DNA of 64,000 nucleotides from Caccoplasma intestinavium (GTDB lineage Bacteria > Bacteroidota > Bacteroidia > Bacteroidales > UBA11471), in contig DVKT01000034.1 in the NCBI GenBank assembly GCA_018715885.1, positions 1-64,000 of the forward strand, given 5' to 3'. Both the position numbers and the translations under genes were made by a program. Below, piece by piece: positions 53,518 through 63,120 of this stretch. Under the pieces are notes generated by a model. The model saw only the letters and a list, made by a program, of their open reading frames with translations, ran no database searches and was not told the DNA's origin. How positions within the stretch are numbered: the stretch's first letter is position 1; each line of letters begins with the position of its first letter.

Positions 53518-53988
53518 ATGAAAGAAAAAGTAGGTGTGGTTTATGATTCGTCTGCGCGTGGAGTGGATATTGTTTCGATACTTGTTTCGAGATTGCCCTT
53601 GTCGCAGGAGCATGTACGACCGGTATCGGACGTTTCTGTCGGGTGGTTGCGGTCGTATGAAGTGTTGATGTTGGTTTCGTCATATTGGAGCGATATGTTT
53701 CTTCCCTGCGAGTGGCATAAGTTTTTTACAAAAATTGGCGTTTGGATGTTTTCGGGACGGACGGTAGTTCCGGTGAGCACATCGGTACCGTTGTCGGTAA
53801 GTATTGCTCCGGCATTGAGACGGATATTCGCGCCGGTATGTGTGCGTATTATTTCTCCGGTCGAAGTCTTTTTTATTCCCGAAGGGCATTTTGCCGAAGC
53901 CGGGAATCTCGACGGAGCTACCCGGCAGGTCGATGAGTGGTTGACAGTGTTTTGCAGTTACGGGCAGCCGGCCGATGAGAGTTATTGA
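53518..53988 (+). CDS. Uncharacterised flavodoxin-like-fold protein
   Basis: 156 aa from ATG 53518 (MKEKVGVVYDSSARGVDIVS); the frame continues 13 codons upstream without a better start. Alternating strands and helices (VGVVYDSS, YEVLMLVSSYWSDMF, KIGVWMFSGRTVVPV, CVRIISPVEVFFIPEG) suggest a flavodoxin-type alpha/beta fold, but the phosphate-binding T/S-rich loop is degenerate, so FMN binding is doubtful. I do not recognise the family. Its end overlaps the convergent GH3 gene by seven bases. Confidence 0.55.
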   Translation: MKEKVGVVYDSSARGVDIVSILVSRLPLSQEHVRPVSDVSVGWLRSYEVLMLVSSYWSDMFLPCEWHKFFTKIGVWMFSGRTVVPVSTSVPLSVSIAPALRRIFAPVCVRIISPVEVFFIPEGHFAEAGNLDGATRQVDEWLTVFCSYGQPADESY

Positions 53989-56981
53989 ACGGTACAGGGA
54001 GTCGGCAGGAGCGATTGATAAATTACCGATTGTATGCGGGTGCGGATATTCATATCGAAAAGTCGGGTGTTCCATCGGTGCGGATATACCCGGTTACTGA
54101 GAAATATGTAGATGATATCGTTGTCGGGGTCGACCCAAAATGCCGTGCCGGTGTAGCCGGTGTGTCCGTAAACCGATTGGGGAGCTTCTTCGCAGGTCGG
54201 ACTTTTTGCCGGCGTGTCGGTATCGGGTTTGTCAAAACCGAGGCCACGGCGGCTCAAACTGCTTTTGTCGGTTGTAAAACGCAGAACCGTCGTCGGTTCG
54301 AAATAATCTTCGAGCCCGTATGTCCCGTTGTTCTGTAACATTTGCAGAATTTTTGCCATGTCTCGGGCATTGGAGAATAACCCTGCATTCCCGCTGACCC
54401 CGCCCATGAAACAAGCCAGTTCGTCATGGGGATATCCTACGACGAGTTGCTGCCTGAAAAGGCGGTCGTTCTCGGTAGGCGCTATATCGGAGATAGGAAA
54501 TTTCTCTCTGGGACGGAAAGTCGTGTGATAAGCCCCGATGGGTTGCAGGAGTCTTCGGTCTATAAATCGGTCGAGAGGCTCGCCGGAAACACGTTCGGTC
54601 AGTTTTTGCAGAATGACGAAGTTCAAGTAGCTGTACCTGTACCGCCTGTCCGACTTAGAGACGGATAGTATTTTATGCCAAATGCTATCGGGGAGTGAAG
54701 GCGAGGCGTATAGTTCCTCGGCGATGTGCAAGGGGTAAGAGCGGCTTGTCTTGTTGTGAAAGAGCCAGGGTTTCAATCGGCAGTCTTTTTGTACGAACCA
54801 GTCTTTGTCGACTTGTATCGGATATTCGCTGTCCCGTCCCCGTTTTAGTAACGGCGCCGAGTAACTATCGGGGTCGATGAGTAACCGCCGTAAGGAGATT
54901 CCGGCCGGTAATCCGCTTTCGTGCATCAGGGTTTGCCGCAAGGTAATGGCCGATAATCCGTAATCCCGCATTTCGGGCAGATAAAAACAAAGTGGGGCAT
55001 TCAGGCTTACCTGTTCATGGTCGTTGAGCCACATGATGGCCGGTAAAGTGCCCATTGCTTTGGTGATGGAAGCGAGGTCGTAAAGATCGTTTGTGCTTAC
55101 GGGGCGTTTTTTTTCGTAGTCGAAATATCCGAAAGCACGGTCGTAGATGATTTTTTTATGACGGGTGATGATGATTTGGCAACCCGGGAATGCCATGCTG
55201 TCTATACCTTCTTGTACAATACTGTCGATGCGGGAAAGAATGCGGCTGTCCATATCGACCTCTTCGGGAAATGCGTGCCCCAGCCGGCATTCCGGGATAA
55301 AGATACCGCTTCCTTGCGGATATTTTCCTGTACTTACGGGAAGTTTTCCGTCGGCGGAGGTCCCTCCGAAAAGAACTTCGGCGGCACACTCTTGCATGAC
55401 GGGATTGTTTTCATAGGCGACGATTATGGCTTCGGCCTCGGCGGTGAGCTCTTCGTATTTCGGGATACTATAAGGAGAAGTAAAGAAAACAAGGACTTTA
55501 CCGGTTGCTTTTTTAAGGATTTTTTCGGCCAATTGTATCTCTTCTTTTTTATCGGAGAAGATGGCGATGATCGTCTGCGTGCTGTGAGAGATGACGTCTA
55601 CGATACCCTTTATTTCTTTGTCGGTCGATTGGGTATTGAGGCGACTTATATTCTCTATCGGAGCATACTCTTGCAGTCGTTTTACGAATGGTTGTGCGTT
55701 TTGCTTGCCGACAGAGATGACACCGAATCGTTTTTTGTCGAGATGCGTAAAAGGCAGTATTTCTTCTTTATTTTCGAGGACGGTAACGGCTTGCGACGAA
55801 AGTTGCCGAATGATAGTCTGGGCTTCGAGACTGTTCAAGTCTTCCGTTAGGGAGTCGATGCCTACTTCACGACAAGTGTCCAGCCCGAGTATATACTTAT
55901 ATTGCAGGACCTTGCGGCAGTGTCTGTCGATTATCTCTTGGGAGAGAGTTCCATCGTTATAGCTTTTTACGATTTGCTCGAATTGTTCTTTCGGCTTCAA
56001 CGGTTTCAATAAAATATCGTTTCCCGCCAGCAGGGCGTCGAGTGCGGGTGTTTTTGAGCCGGCGCCTTTCATTTCGAGGGCGTCGGTAAAAACCAGCCCT
56101 TCAAAACCCATTTCTTCCTGTAAAAGTCCTGTAACGATGTCGGGTGATAGGGAAGACGGTCGGTCGCTCGTGGTGTCGAGGGCAGGAACAAAGAGATGCC
56201 CTACCATGAGTCCCGAAAATCCGGCATTGATGTACCGGGAGAATGCCGACAATTCGCAGGAGTCGAGTTGTGCGCGGTTGCGAAGGACCGAGGGGAGCGT
56301 GAAATGCGAATCTTCGTGCGTATCGCCGTGTCCCGGAAAATGCTTGCCTACGGCCATGATCCCTTCGTCTTCGAGCCCTTGTGCATAGAGTCTTGCCTTG
56401 CGGCTCACATTGTCGGGATTCTCGCCGAAAGAACGGTTTCCGATGACGGGATTTTGCGGATTACTGTTTATGTCGAGTACCGGGGCGAAATTGACTTGTA
56501 TTCCCATACGGCGGCAGGCGCGACCCATTTCCCGGCCGTAAGCATAGATAAGCGAGTCGTCGGAGACGGCTCCCAATGTCATGTTTTTAGGAAAAGAGGG
56601 TGTCTCTTTCAGACGCATGGCGAGACCCCATTCTCCGTCCATCGTAATCATCAGGGGTACACGGGAGAGTGCTTGCGCCATATTGGTGAGGGTTGCTTGG
56701 TCCTCTGCTGTACCTTTCGAGAAAAGAAGCCCTCCCACATGGCATTGTTCGATAAGTGATTTAAGGAGATCTTTGTTGCGGTCGCTCAGATTGTTTTCGA
56801 CCCCGACGACAAACAGTTGCCCGATGCGTTCGGGTATCGTAAGCCGTTGCATGACCGAGTCGACCCACCGGTTCATCTCCGTTTCGTCGGTTTCCCGCAG
56901 TAAGCGGGGTATTTGTCCGGCTTGTGTCGGGATAAGAAACACCAGCCCCAACAAGAGTATAAGAACGATTTTTTTCTTCAT
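53982..56981 (-). CDS. GH3 beta-N-acetylglucosaminidase fused to a serine beta-lactamase-like domain
   Basis: 999 aa with signal peptide MKKKIVLILLLGLVFLIPTQA. Residues about 35-370 form a GH3 barrel with the NagZ-type loop GKHFPGHGDTHEDSHF (near 203) and FTDALEMKGAG; about 375-570 is the GH3 C-terminal alpha/beta domain. From about 590 there is a penicillin-binding/class C beta-lactamase domain: SxxK is SITK (near 636), YxN is YSYLNF (near 785), and the third motif is GHTGYTG (near 942). Known Bacteroidetes proteins have this order; a role in peptidoglycan trimming or recycling in the periplasm is inferred. The two catalytic sets both look intact. Confidence 0.92.
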   Translation of the reverse strand: MKKKIVLILLLGLVFLIPTQAGQIPRLLRETDETEMNRWVDSVMQRLTIPERIGQLFVVGVENNLSDRNKDLLKSLIEQCHVGGLLFSKGTAEDQATLTNMAQALSRVPLMITMDGEWGLAMRLKETPSFPKNMTLGAVSDDSLIYAYGREMGRACRRMGIQVNFAPVLDINSNPQNPVIGNRSFGENPDNVSRKARLYAQGLEDEGIMAVGKHFPGHGDTHEDSHFTLPSVLRNRAQLDSCELSAFSRYINAGFSGLMVGHLFVPALDTTSDRPSSLSPDIVTGLLQEEMGFEGLVFTDALEMKGAGSKTPALDALLAGNDILLKPLKPKEQFEQIVKSYNDGTLSQEIIDRHCRKVLQYKYILGLDTCREVGIDSLTEDLNSLEAQTIIRQLSSQAVTVLENKEEILPFTHLDKKRFGVISVGKQNAQPFVKRLQEYAPIENISRLNTQSTDKEIKGIVDVISHSTQTIIAIFSDKKEEIQLAEKILKKATGKVLVFFTSPYSIPKYEELTAEAEAIIVAYENNPVMQECAAEVLFGGTSADGKLPVSTGKYPQGSGIFIPECRLGHAFPEEVDMDSRILSRIDSIVQEGIDSMAFPGCQIIITRHKKIIYDRAFGYFDYEKKRPVSTNDLYDLASITKAMGTLPAIMWLNDHEQVSLNAPLCFYLPEMRDYGLSAITLRQTLMHESGLPAGISLRRLLIDPDSYSAPLLKRGRDSEYPIQVDKDWFVQKDCRLKPWLFHNKTSRSYPLHIAEELYASPSLPDSIWHKILSVSKSDRRYRYSYLNFVILQKLTERVSGEPLDRFIDRRLLQPIGAYHTTFRPREKFPISDIAPTENDRLFRQQLVVGYPHDELACFMGGVSGNAGLFSNARDMAKILQMLQNNGTYGLEDYFEPTTVLRFTTDKSSLSRRGLGFDKPDTDTPAKSPTCEEAPQSVYGHTGYTGTAFWVDPDNDIIYIFLSNRVYPHRWNTRLFDMNIRTRIQSVIYQSLLPTPCTVQ

Positions 56982-57001
56982 GTCGATGCGGTTTTATAGG
57001 G

Positions 57002-58495
57002 TTATTTGTAGATAATTCTTCTGTCGGTCGATGCGGAGACACCCCCTTCCCGTATTGTTGTTTCTCCAAAGGCTGCTGTCATCAGGTCGCAGAGACGTGT
57101 CTTCGTATCGATGCGTTTGCGGTGTCGGGTGAGCGGAGTCATTTCATCTCCGCCGTTTGCCGTAAAATCTATGGTGGTGATGTGGTAGATCCGGCGAGGT
57201 TTTATTTTTTTCCCTCCGATCGCAAGTCGTTTTATCTTTCTGTCCGGCGAGAGCGTAAGTTCGACTTCCCGGCTGATGCCCTCTCCTCCTCGGGAAGCTA
57301 TGATGCGAAAGAGGCGTTTTACTTCCCGGCCCGGCAAACTGATATGGCAGATGTAGTTGTCGAAGGGATAGCACGATAGGATATCGCCTTTCGTAACAGC
57401 TCCCCGGGCAATATCGCAACGTATCGCTCCTATGTTGATAAGCCCGAAGTCGCAAGGTATCCCTTCCTTACGGGCTTGTTGCACAAGAACGTCGGCGGTA
57501 AAGTTGGAGAGAGGACTTTGCGGTCGTCCTACGGTCATTGGTTTGAGCGCGTTGCCGATGACTTCACCGGTCGTTTTTTGCATAGGTATCCGATAGGAGT
57601 CGATGAGTGCTGCCGTTACGGAATCGATACGGTTGTCGTAGCGCGATGACAGATCTATGGTATATCCTCTGCGGGTATCGCCTTTACACTCGATGACCCC
57701 TACATAAAGCCCTCTTTTTCCTGTTTGCCCTATCCATACGGTGTCTTGCTGTTTGTTGATGACGGGAATGGGTGTCGGGAGTAGGGTATGGGAGTGTCCG
57801 CCGGCGATGATGTCTATCCCGCAGCTTTTTCGGGCGAGCTCTTTATCTCCTTCTATCCCCAGATGTGAGAGAAGGACGACGATTTCCGCCCCGCAACGTT
57901 TCAGACTGTCGGCCGTGCGGGTAGCCGATACGATGGCATCGCGGCAGATGATTCCCGTAACTTTTTCGGGGTCGACCGATGTTTTTAGCGCGACGCCTAC
58001 ACCTGTTATGCCGACTTTCCAGCCGCCGATTTCTTTGATGACACCGGGAGTGAAATATCTTTTTAACGGAGTATTCGATACGTCGTAATTGCAGTTGACG
58101 ATGACAGGTGTGGCATCTTTGTACATCGTTGCAAGCGAGGCTGTACCGTTGTCGAATTCATGGTTTCCCGGTGTGATAAAATCGTATTTTAGTCGGTTCA
58201 TAAGTGCGATTTCGGCTTTTCCGTGATAAGTGGTGAAGTATGGTGTTCCCTGCACGGCATCGCCCGCGTCAATCAGTAAGACGGCTTTCCCCGTATTGCG
58301 CAAGCTGTCGATGACAACTTGTCGGCGTAAAGTCCCGCCCATGTCGGGTTGGGTGTCGTCGGTAGCGGTCGGCTCTATTTGGCTGTGGACATCATTCGTA
58401 TGAATAATCAGCAGTTCTTTTTTCTGGGCCTTTATCCCGACGGATATAGCGCAAAAGAGCAAAAAGAGATAAAGGTATGGTTTGAGCAAATACAT
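57002..58495 (-). CDS. 5'-nucleotidase / metallophosphoesterase, periplasmic
   Basis: 497 aa, signal peptide MYLLKPYLYLFLLFCAISVG. Calcineurin-like domain (about 28-270) with HTNDVHSQ, LIDAGDAVQG, TPGNHEFDNG and GGHSHTLL, the dinuclear metal motifs. The 5'-nucleotidase C-terminal domain (about 310-470) has LSNFTADVLVQQA and TIDFTANGGDEMT. It removes phosphate from nucleotides or UDP-sugars outside the cell membrane. Both domains are in one chain here; some Bacteroidales carry them as two adjacent genes. It lies 20 bases upstream of the GH3 gene on the same strand. Confidence 0.9.
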   Translation of the reverse strand: MYLLKPYLYLFLLFCAISVGIKAQKKELLIIHTNDVHSQIEPTATDDTQPDMGGTLRRQVVIDSLRNTGKAVLLIDAGDAVQGTPYFTTYHGKAEIALMNRLKYDFITPGNHEFDNGTASLATMYKDATPVIVNCNYDVSNTPLKRYFTPGVIKEIGGWKVGITGVGVALKTSVDPEKVTGIICRDAIVSATRTADSLKRCGAEIVVLLSHLGIEGDKELARKSCGIDIIAGGHSHTLLPTPIPVINKQQDTVWIGQTGKRGLYVGVIECKGDTRRGYTIDLSSRYDNRIDSVTAALIDSYRIPMQKTTGEVIGNALKPMTVGRPQSPLSNFTADVLVQQARKEGIPCDFGLINIGAIRCDIARGAVTKGDILSCYPFDNYICHISLPGREVKRLFRIIASRGGEGISREVELTLSPDRKIKRLAIGGKKIKPRRIYHITTIDFTANGGDEMTPLTRHRKRIDTKTRLCDLMTAAFGETTIREGGVSASTDRRIIYK

Positions 58496-58644
58496 TGTCG
58501 TGGTTACAAAAAGTTATTAGCGAAAATACGAAACTTTGCTTCGAAAAAATTCTACTTCTGCGTGATTAACATTTATTAGTCGCTTCGATTCCCGGACGTC
58601 GGAGGAACAAAACTCTCCGAAATGTCTAAAAAACCACGTTTACA

Positions 58645-58676
58645 TTTGGTTATACCGTAAAAAAGTCGTTACTTTG
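58645..58676 (+). promoter_or_regulatory. rplS promoter
   Basis: TTTG (58645-58648), 20 bases, TTACTTTG (58669-58676): one mismatch from the -7 consensus. About 85 bases of leader to rplS. Confidence 0.6.
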
Positions 58677-58761
58677 CCCCGCTTTTCGTAATCTCTGGCA
58701 GGGAAAAGTGTTACCTGTTTACATTACGTTTCAATACAAACATTTTAAATAGCTATTAAAA

Positions 58762-59109
58762 ATGGACTTGATTAAAGTTGCAGAAGAGGCATTTGCTACG
58801 GGCAAAGAGCACCCCTCGTTCAAGAGCGGTGATACCGTAACGGTAGCCTACCGCATCAAAGAGGGTAACAAAGAGCGTATACAGCAGTATCGCGGTGTCG
58901 TTATCCGTATCTCGGGTTGCGGTGAGAAAAAGCGTTTTACAGTACGCAAAATGTCTGATAACGTAGGTGTGGAACGTATCTTCCCCATCGAATCGCCGTT
59001 TATCGACAGCATCACTGTAAATAAAGTGGGTAAAGTACGTCGCGCCAAATTGTATTATTTGCGTGATCTTACCGGTAAAAAAGCCCGCATCAAAGAAAAG
59101 AGAGTCTAA
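58762..59109 (+). CDS. rplS: 50S ribosomal protein L19
   Basis: 115 aa, full length. It begins MDLIKVAEEAFATGKEHPSF and includes GDTVTVAYRIKEGNKERIQ, YRGVVIRISGCG and the signature GVERIFPIESPFIDSITV, ending in the basic KKARIKEKRV. It binds 23S rRNA at the subunit interface. Here it stands alone, not in the rpsP-rimM-trmD-rplS order of E. coli. Confidence 0.97.
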   Translation: MDLIKVAEEAFATGKEHPSFKSGDTVTVAYRIKEGNKERIQQYRGVVIRISGCGEKKRFTVRKMSDNVGVERIFPIESPFIDSITVNKVGKVRRAKLYYLRDLTGKKARIKEKRV

Positions 59110-59130
59110 GGTTCTCCGATGGACATCTAT

Positions 59131-59166
59131 ACAAAGCCCCGCCTTGTCAAAGGCGGGGCTTTGTAT
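59131..59166 (+). terminator. Terminator of rplS
   Basis: ACAAAGCCCCGCCTT / AAGGCGGGGCTTTGT 15-bp perfect stem with loop GTCA; the T tract after it is short. Confidence 0.85.
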
Positions 59167-59388
59167 TTATCGCCTCAAAGGGAGATAAAGATAAAAGGTT
59201 TATGGCGGAGAAGGGAGGTACCCGAATATCCTCCCGTCATGAAGAAGTATTTCGCTGGGGTTATTGTCTGCTCTTCCTCGGGTAAAAACTCTCTTACAGC
59301 ACCTTATTTCAGGAAGAATTTATGCCCGGTCTATATGGAATCCTCTTCTTTTAGGAATCTCAATAAGTATTTTTCTTCGAGCTGAAAT

Positions 59389-59422
59389 AAAAAACCTCTG
59401 TAAAATCTCACAGAGGTTTTTT
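59389..59422 (-). terminator. Terminator after the DUF5723 gene
   Basis: AAAAACCTCTGT / ACAGAGGTTTTT 12-bp stem, 22 bases after the gene's stop, with a T tract in the leftward sense. Confidence 0.85.
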
Positions 59423-59444
59423 GTATGGCGTGTGGAAAATTTTT

Positions 59445-60881
59445 TTATAAATTTTCAGGGACGCTGTTATATACTTTATGTTTTTTCAGCTTCGGATCTT
59501 TTCCTAACGGAACAGAAATACCGAAGTTGATATTGGCAGCCAAGTCTCCCAGCGGTATGTAGTCGGGGGTTACACGCATGGTCGATATATCGGCTCCGAT
59601 GAAAAGCGGGCCAAAGTTGAGCACGGCCCCGAATGAGTTGGCCAAGTTCGATACCGTACCGTTTACGCCGAGCATCAGCCAACGGAGCGGTTTGAAGTTG
59701 ACGCTTCCCATGAGTGATGTATGGGTGTTGTTGCTGTAAAAGCGGGTTGTCGAAAGAACGCCCACTGAGATATGGTTTTTGAGAAGTTGGTATTCGGCGC
59801 CTACGGTAAGTGTAGGGGCAAGCCACGTCGTCCGTTTCGATGCCGCTTTCCCTTCATTGAATTTGAAGAGAGCTTCGAGGTCATCGGTCAGGTCGTCGAC
59901 CTGATCGTCGAATACATTTTGCGATTCTCCATATTCGTCGGTATAGTCATCGCTACCTATTCCCGTGAATCCATCGTAGATGACTTCTCCTTCGGGAGTA
60001 ACTCCTTTCAGGTTTTTGTTCCATGAGATAAACCCGATGTTGGTAATGGCCATCGACACAATAAGGTTTTCAATAGGGGTATAGGTAACACCGAGGTCGA
60101 TACCGGCTCCGCCTCCGGCCAGACCAATACCATTGGTGTCATAATCGAATCCGGTAATTTCTCCGGTCTCCGCATCGGTTTCGAGGGTAGCTCCGGCAAG
60201 CGAAAGGTCGGCCACTCCGTAGCTTTCTATTTTCCACTGGTCTTCGGCCATTGTGAGAGTCAATTTTTCAAAGTGAGCATCGGCCTGTGCTCCACCCAAC
60301 AAGGCTTTAACTTTGGCACCGACTGTCCATTGGTCGTTGATGCGATGGGCATGCCCCAAAGCGACTTCGACATAAGCATTGGCATTGGCCGATACGTCTT
60401 TCAGGTCATACTGCGTTACGTTTCCTTCACTGCCGTTTTTCAGAAAGCGGAATAAGTCTCCGGGCAACGAAAACGATATATTGCTGTGCAATGAAATATC
60501 GAAAGTATTGAACCCGTTCCATTTATGGAATCCAAAAGAGAGAATGGACAGGCCGATATTAGCGTTGAGCGCATTGCTGTTCCGTATCTTTTTGTCGAAT
60601 TCCTCGGCAGAGACGGCCGAGCTGAGGAAGGTATTGAGTTTATCTCCGTCGGAAGGGTAGATAAAAGTCGTGTAGTTCAAGTCGGAGCTGACGTTGAACG
60701 AGATATTTCCTAATCCCGGTATGGTGAAGTAGCCTCTTTCGGGAATCAATGCAGGGTTGAGTTGATGGCGCAGTGGCGCACGTTCGAGAAAGTAGGCGCT
60801 TTGTAGGGGTTGAGCCGATGCTCCGGCGATAATAACGCTGAACAACCCTATCGTCAATATATATTTTATATAAGATTTCAT
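59445..60881 (-). CDS. DUF5723 family outer-membrane protein
   Basis: 478 aa, signal peptide MKSYIKYILTIGLFSVIIAGASA. The mature part has alternating beta strands and the conserved N-terminal feature QPLQSAYFLERAPLRHQLNPAL, typical of the DUF5723 barrel family in Bacteroidetes; the C-terminal half repeats strands such as ISVGVLSTTRFYSN and WLMLGVNGTVSNLANS. An acidic insert (DDQVDDLTDDLEALFKF) lies near 300. Function unknown, probably an outer-membrane barrel. It follows the large lipoprotein gene by 32 bases; the two probably act together. Confidence 0.82.
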   Translation of the reverse strand: MKSYIKYILTIGLFSVIIAGASAQPLQSAYFLERAPLRHQLNPALIPERGYFTIPGLGNISFNVSSDLNYTTFIYPSDGDKLNTFLSSAVSAEEFDKKIRNSNALNANIGLSILSFGFHKWNGFNTFDISLHSNISFSLPGDLFRFLKNGSEGNVTQYDLKDVSANANAYVEVALGHAHRINDQWTVGAKVKALLGGAQADAHFEKLTLTMAEDQWKIESYGVADLSLAGATLETDAETGEITGFDYDTNGIGLAGGGAGIDLGVTYTPIENLIVSMAITNIGFISWNKNLKGVTPEGEVIYDGFTGIGSDDYTDEYGESQNVFDDQVDDLTDDLEALFKFNEGKAASKRTTWLAPTLTVGAEYQLLKNHISVGVLSTTRFYSNNTHTSLMGSVNFKPLRWLMLGVNGTVSNLANSFGAVLNFGPLFIGADISTMRVTPDYIPLGDLAANINFGISVPLGKDPKLKKHKVYNSVPENL

Positions 60882-60913
60882 ATTATCCTTATTTTGGTCT
60901 TCGGTTCAGTTTA

Positions 60914-62905
60914 TTATAAAGAATCAATATCGACTTCAATTTTGGCGATTTTTGCACTCAGTTTCATTTGCAGATATTGTGTACTGCGCAGCGCTCCGCT
61001 TTCGAGTCCTTTGGTCAGATTCCCGGCTACGCTGTATTGCAGGTGTGTGAGAGATTTCAGTGCGTCCTTTTCTTTTTCGGTAAGACGTATAACGATTTTT
61101 CCCATCGAGGGAGCCGGGTCTACGAGGCTCATGTCGGTCGTTCCGGTGATGATACCTTTCCCGTTTTGGTCGGCGTTGAGTATTTCGAAACCTACATTTT
61201 TGAGAATGCGGTAATATTCGGGATATTCTTCGTCATCGTCGTCGAGAAGTTTTTCGTCGGATGGGAGACGGTTATATTCCTCGGCCGAAATTTCTTGGAG
61301 GGGATTTATCGTAAATTCCAAATCCAGAGGTAGGGTTGTCGTGTAGCTGGCGATAATGGCGGCTTCTTGTACCGATACGTCGCTGAATATATCGTCGAGT
61401 CCACCTTCTATTTCAGAGAAATTGATGGCGAAATTCTCTCCGAATTCCATGGGAACTGTAATATTGCAATCGACAGTTACATCATTGGGCTGATTATTGA
61501 GTAGGGCGATGTGTTCGATGCTTTTATCTGTACTTGCCGAAATGGTTGCGTCGAGAGATGACGGAATCTGTGTGTCGAGCAATCCTGGAAGGTTGCCTTG
61601 TGCCCATGTGTAAAGCGTATCGTTCAGCCAGAATGTTTTTTTCTCGGCGTCGACCCAGTCGTTGGTCGGTTCCCGTTGCGAAATGTAGATATGGTTTTCG
61701 CTGGGAATCATGCGATTTTCCGATTCGCTGTAAGAGGCTTGTTTGATGAAGATCGTATCGACCACAATAGGCTCGGGATTCAGGCTTACTCCCTTGTCGT
61801 TTTTGGGATCGATGGAGAGTACGGCTTTTACCGGAATACCCATGGGGTTGGCTGCATTGAGTTTGATGAACGGATTGCTCAGGTCGAGGCTGATGTCGTT
61901 TCCGCTTAGGAAGTCGGGCATCGAGCCTATTTCTATCGAGAAAGACTCATCGGCCGAGGCGTCTATGAGACCAGCCACCCGTGTGATTTCGAGTTCCTCG
62001 ATTATGAAGTCGGTTCTTACTTGGGTTTGTGCGGCAAGAGTGGTTCCCGGGCCTTTTAGTGCCAATTGTACCGACGCGTCGCCATTGAGAACAAATTCAT
62101 TGTCGATGATGTCGAGAATATTTTCGTCATCGGTACTCGGAGTAAGCTGGAAGTTGTTGGTTCCATCGGGACGTATTTTTCCTGCACATAATCCGTAGAT
62201 ATTGAGCGTTATAGAGAATATACCGTCCTCGGCATTTTTGGAAGGAACATAGAGAATATGATCGCTGACAACGAGAGGATTACCCATATCGTCAGTTTCT
62301 TCCAATACCGTATCTCCGATTTTATCTGTGTTAGAAAGAATCAGCATTTGTGGCAGAGTTACCTTCATATCTGATAAGAGAAGGGAAAATTCTGCCGGGC
62401 CTTGATCTTCAAATAATTCGGTAGTAAATGTAAGTGTTGCTTGTTTGGGAGAGTCGAACATGATCGTGTCGATTCTCTCTATATCTTTTGATACTTTCAA
62501 CTGGGACGGGTTGATGGGTACATCGGCCGATAAGGTGAGAGGAATAGATCCTTCGTAGGGTATACCTAATTCGATGGCTTGTTCCAGCTCTTCCGGAATA
62601 GCGATTTCGGTCGGTTCGATCTCCGGTGCCAAACCGTTGCTTTGGTCTATGATAACGCTTTTCATAGCGGCAAATTCGGTCTTGGAGTCGGTCGATTCGG
62701 AGATGTAATAAATGCTATCGCCGTTGATTTTCAAATTATCGTCGGTATCAATTAATTTCGATAGTGTGAATTTATCGGTTTCTCCGACCGGAAGCGTGAT
62801 TCCGTTTTCAGCAATCGTTACATTCATGTCGATCTCTTTGTCGTAGTCTTTATCTACACAACCGGCCAACAGAACGAGACAGCAGGGAATAAGAAGTTTT
62901 TTCAT
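60914..62905 (-). CDS. Large secreted lipoprotein, function unknown
   Basis: 663 aa. The lipoprotein signal is MKKLLIPCCLVLLAGC with Cys16, followed by VDKDYDKEID, an acidic/lysine stretch compatible with surface export. No enzyme motif. The body has repeated beta-rich segments (ITLPVGETDKFTLSKLID, IPYEGSIPLTLSADVPIN, MGIPVKAVLSIDPKND) with recurring acidic loops, suggesting a beta-sandwich repeat structure. I do not recognise a named family. It shares a direction and a 32-base gap with the DUF5723 barrel, which suggests a barrel plus surface-lipoprotein pair. Confidence 0.75.
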   Translation of the reverse strand: MKKLLIPCCLVLLAGCVDKDYDKEIDMNVTIAENGITLPVGETDKFTLSKLIDTDDNLKINGDSIYYISESTDSKTEFAAMKSVIIDQSNGLAPEIEPTEIAIPEELEQAIELGIPYEGSIPLTLSADVPINPSQLKVSKDIERIDTIMFDSPKQATLTFTTELFEDQGPAEFSLLLSDMKVTLPQMLILSNTDKIGDTVLEETDDMGNPLVVSDHILYVPSKNAEDGIFSITLNIYGLCAGKIRPDGTNNFQLTPSTDDENILDIIDNEFVLNGDASVQLALKGPGTTLAAQTQVRTDFIIEELEITRVAGLIDASADESFSIEIGSMPDFLSGNDISLDLSNPFIKLNAANPMGIPVKAVLSIDPKNDKGVSLNPEPIVVDTIFIKQASYSESENRMIPSENHIYISQREPTNDWVDAEKKTFWLNDTLYTWAQGNLPGLLDTQIPSSLDATISASTDKSIEHIALLNNQPNDVTVDCNITVPMEFGENFAINFSEIEGGLDDIFSDVSVQEAAIIASYTTTLPLDLEFTINPLQEISAEEYNRLPSDEKLLDDDDEEYPEYYRILKNVGFEILNADQNGKGIITGTTDMSLVDPAPSMGKIVIRLTEKEKDALKSLTHLQYSVAGNLTKGLESGALRSTQYLQMKLSAKIAKIEVDIDSL

Positions 62906-63059
62906 AATGCTAAATATGCTAAAAAAGAATGATCCTATTTTTTTGACTAATTTTCACCCTATTAAACAACGCGCAAAGTAAAAACTATTTCTTTATATAT
63001 ATTGTATAGTTTAACATATAAATTTTTTGTATTAGCATTATTTTACAAACTCCCTTATA

Positions 63060-63101
63060 AAAATAGGTGATGCCCCTGAAATTTATGGGGAATCACCTAT
63101 C
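63060..63101 (-). terminator. Terminator of the small membrane protein gene
   Basis: ATAGGTGATGCCCC / GGGGAATCACCTAT stem with one mismatch and loop TGAAATTTAT; a T tract follows on the minus strand. Confidence 0.8.
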
Positions 63102-63120
63102 TCGATTTGTGTGGAAAACG

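Noticed and set aside
59119..59385. Small gene after rplS
   Set aside because: It begins within the rplS terminator hairpin, runs across non-coding sequence, and has no motif or convincing start.
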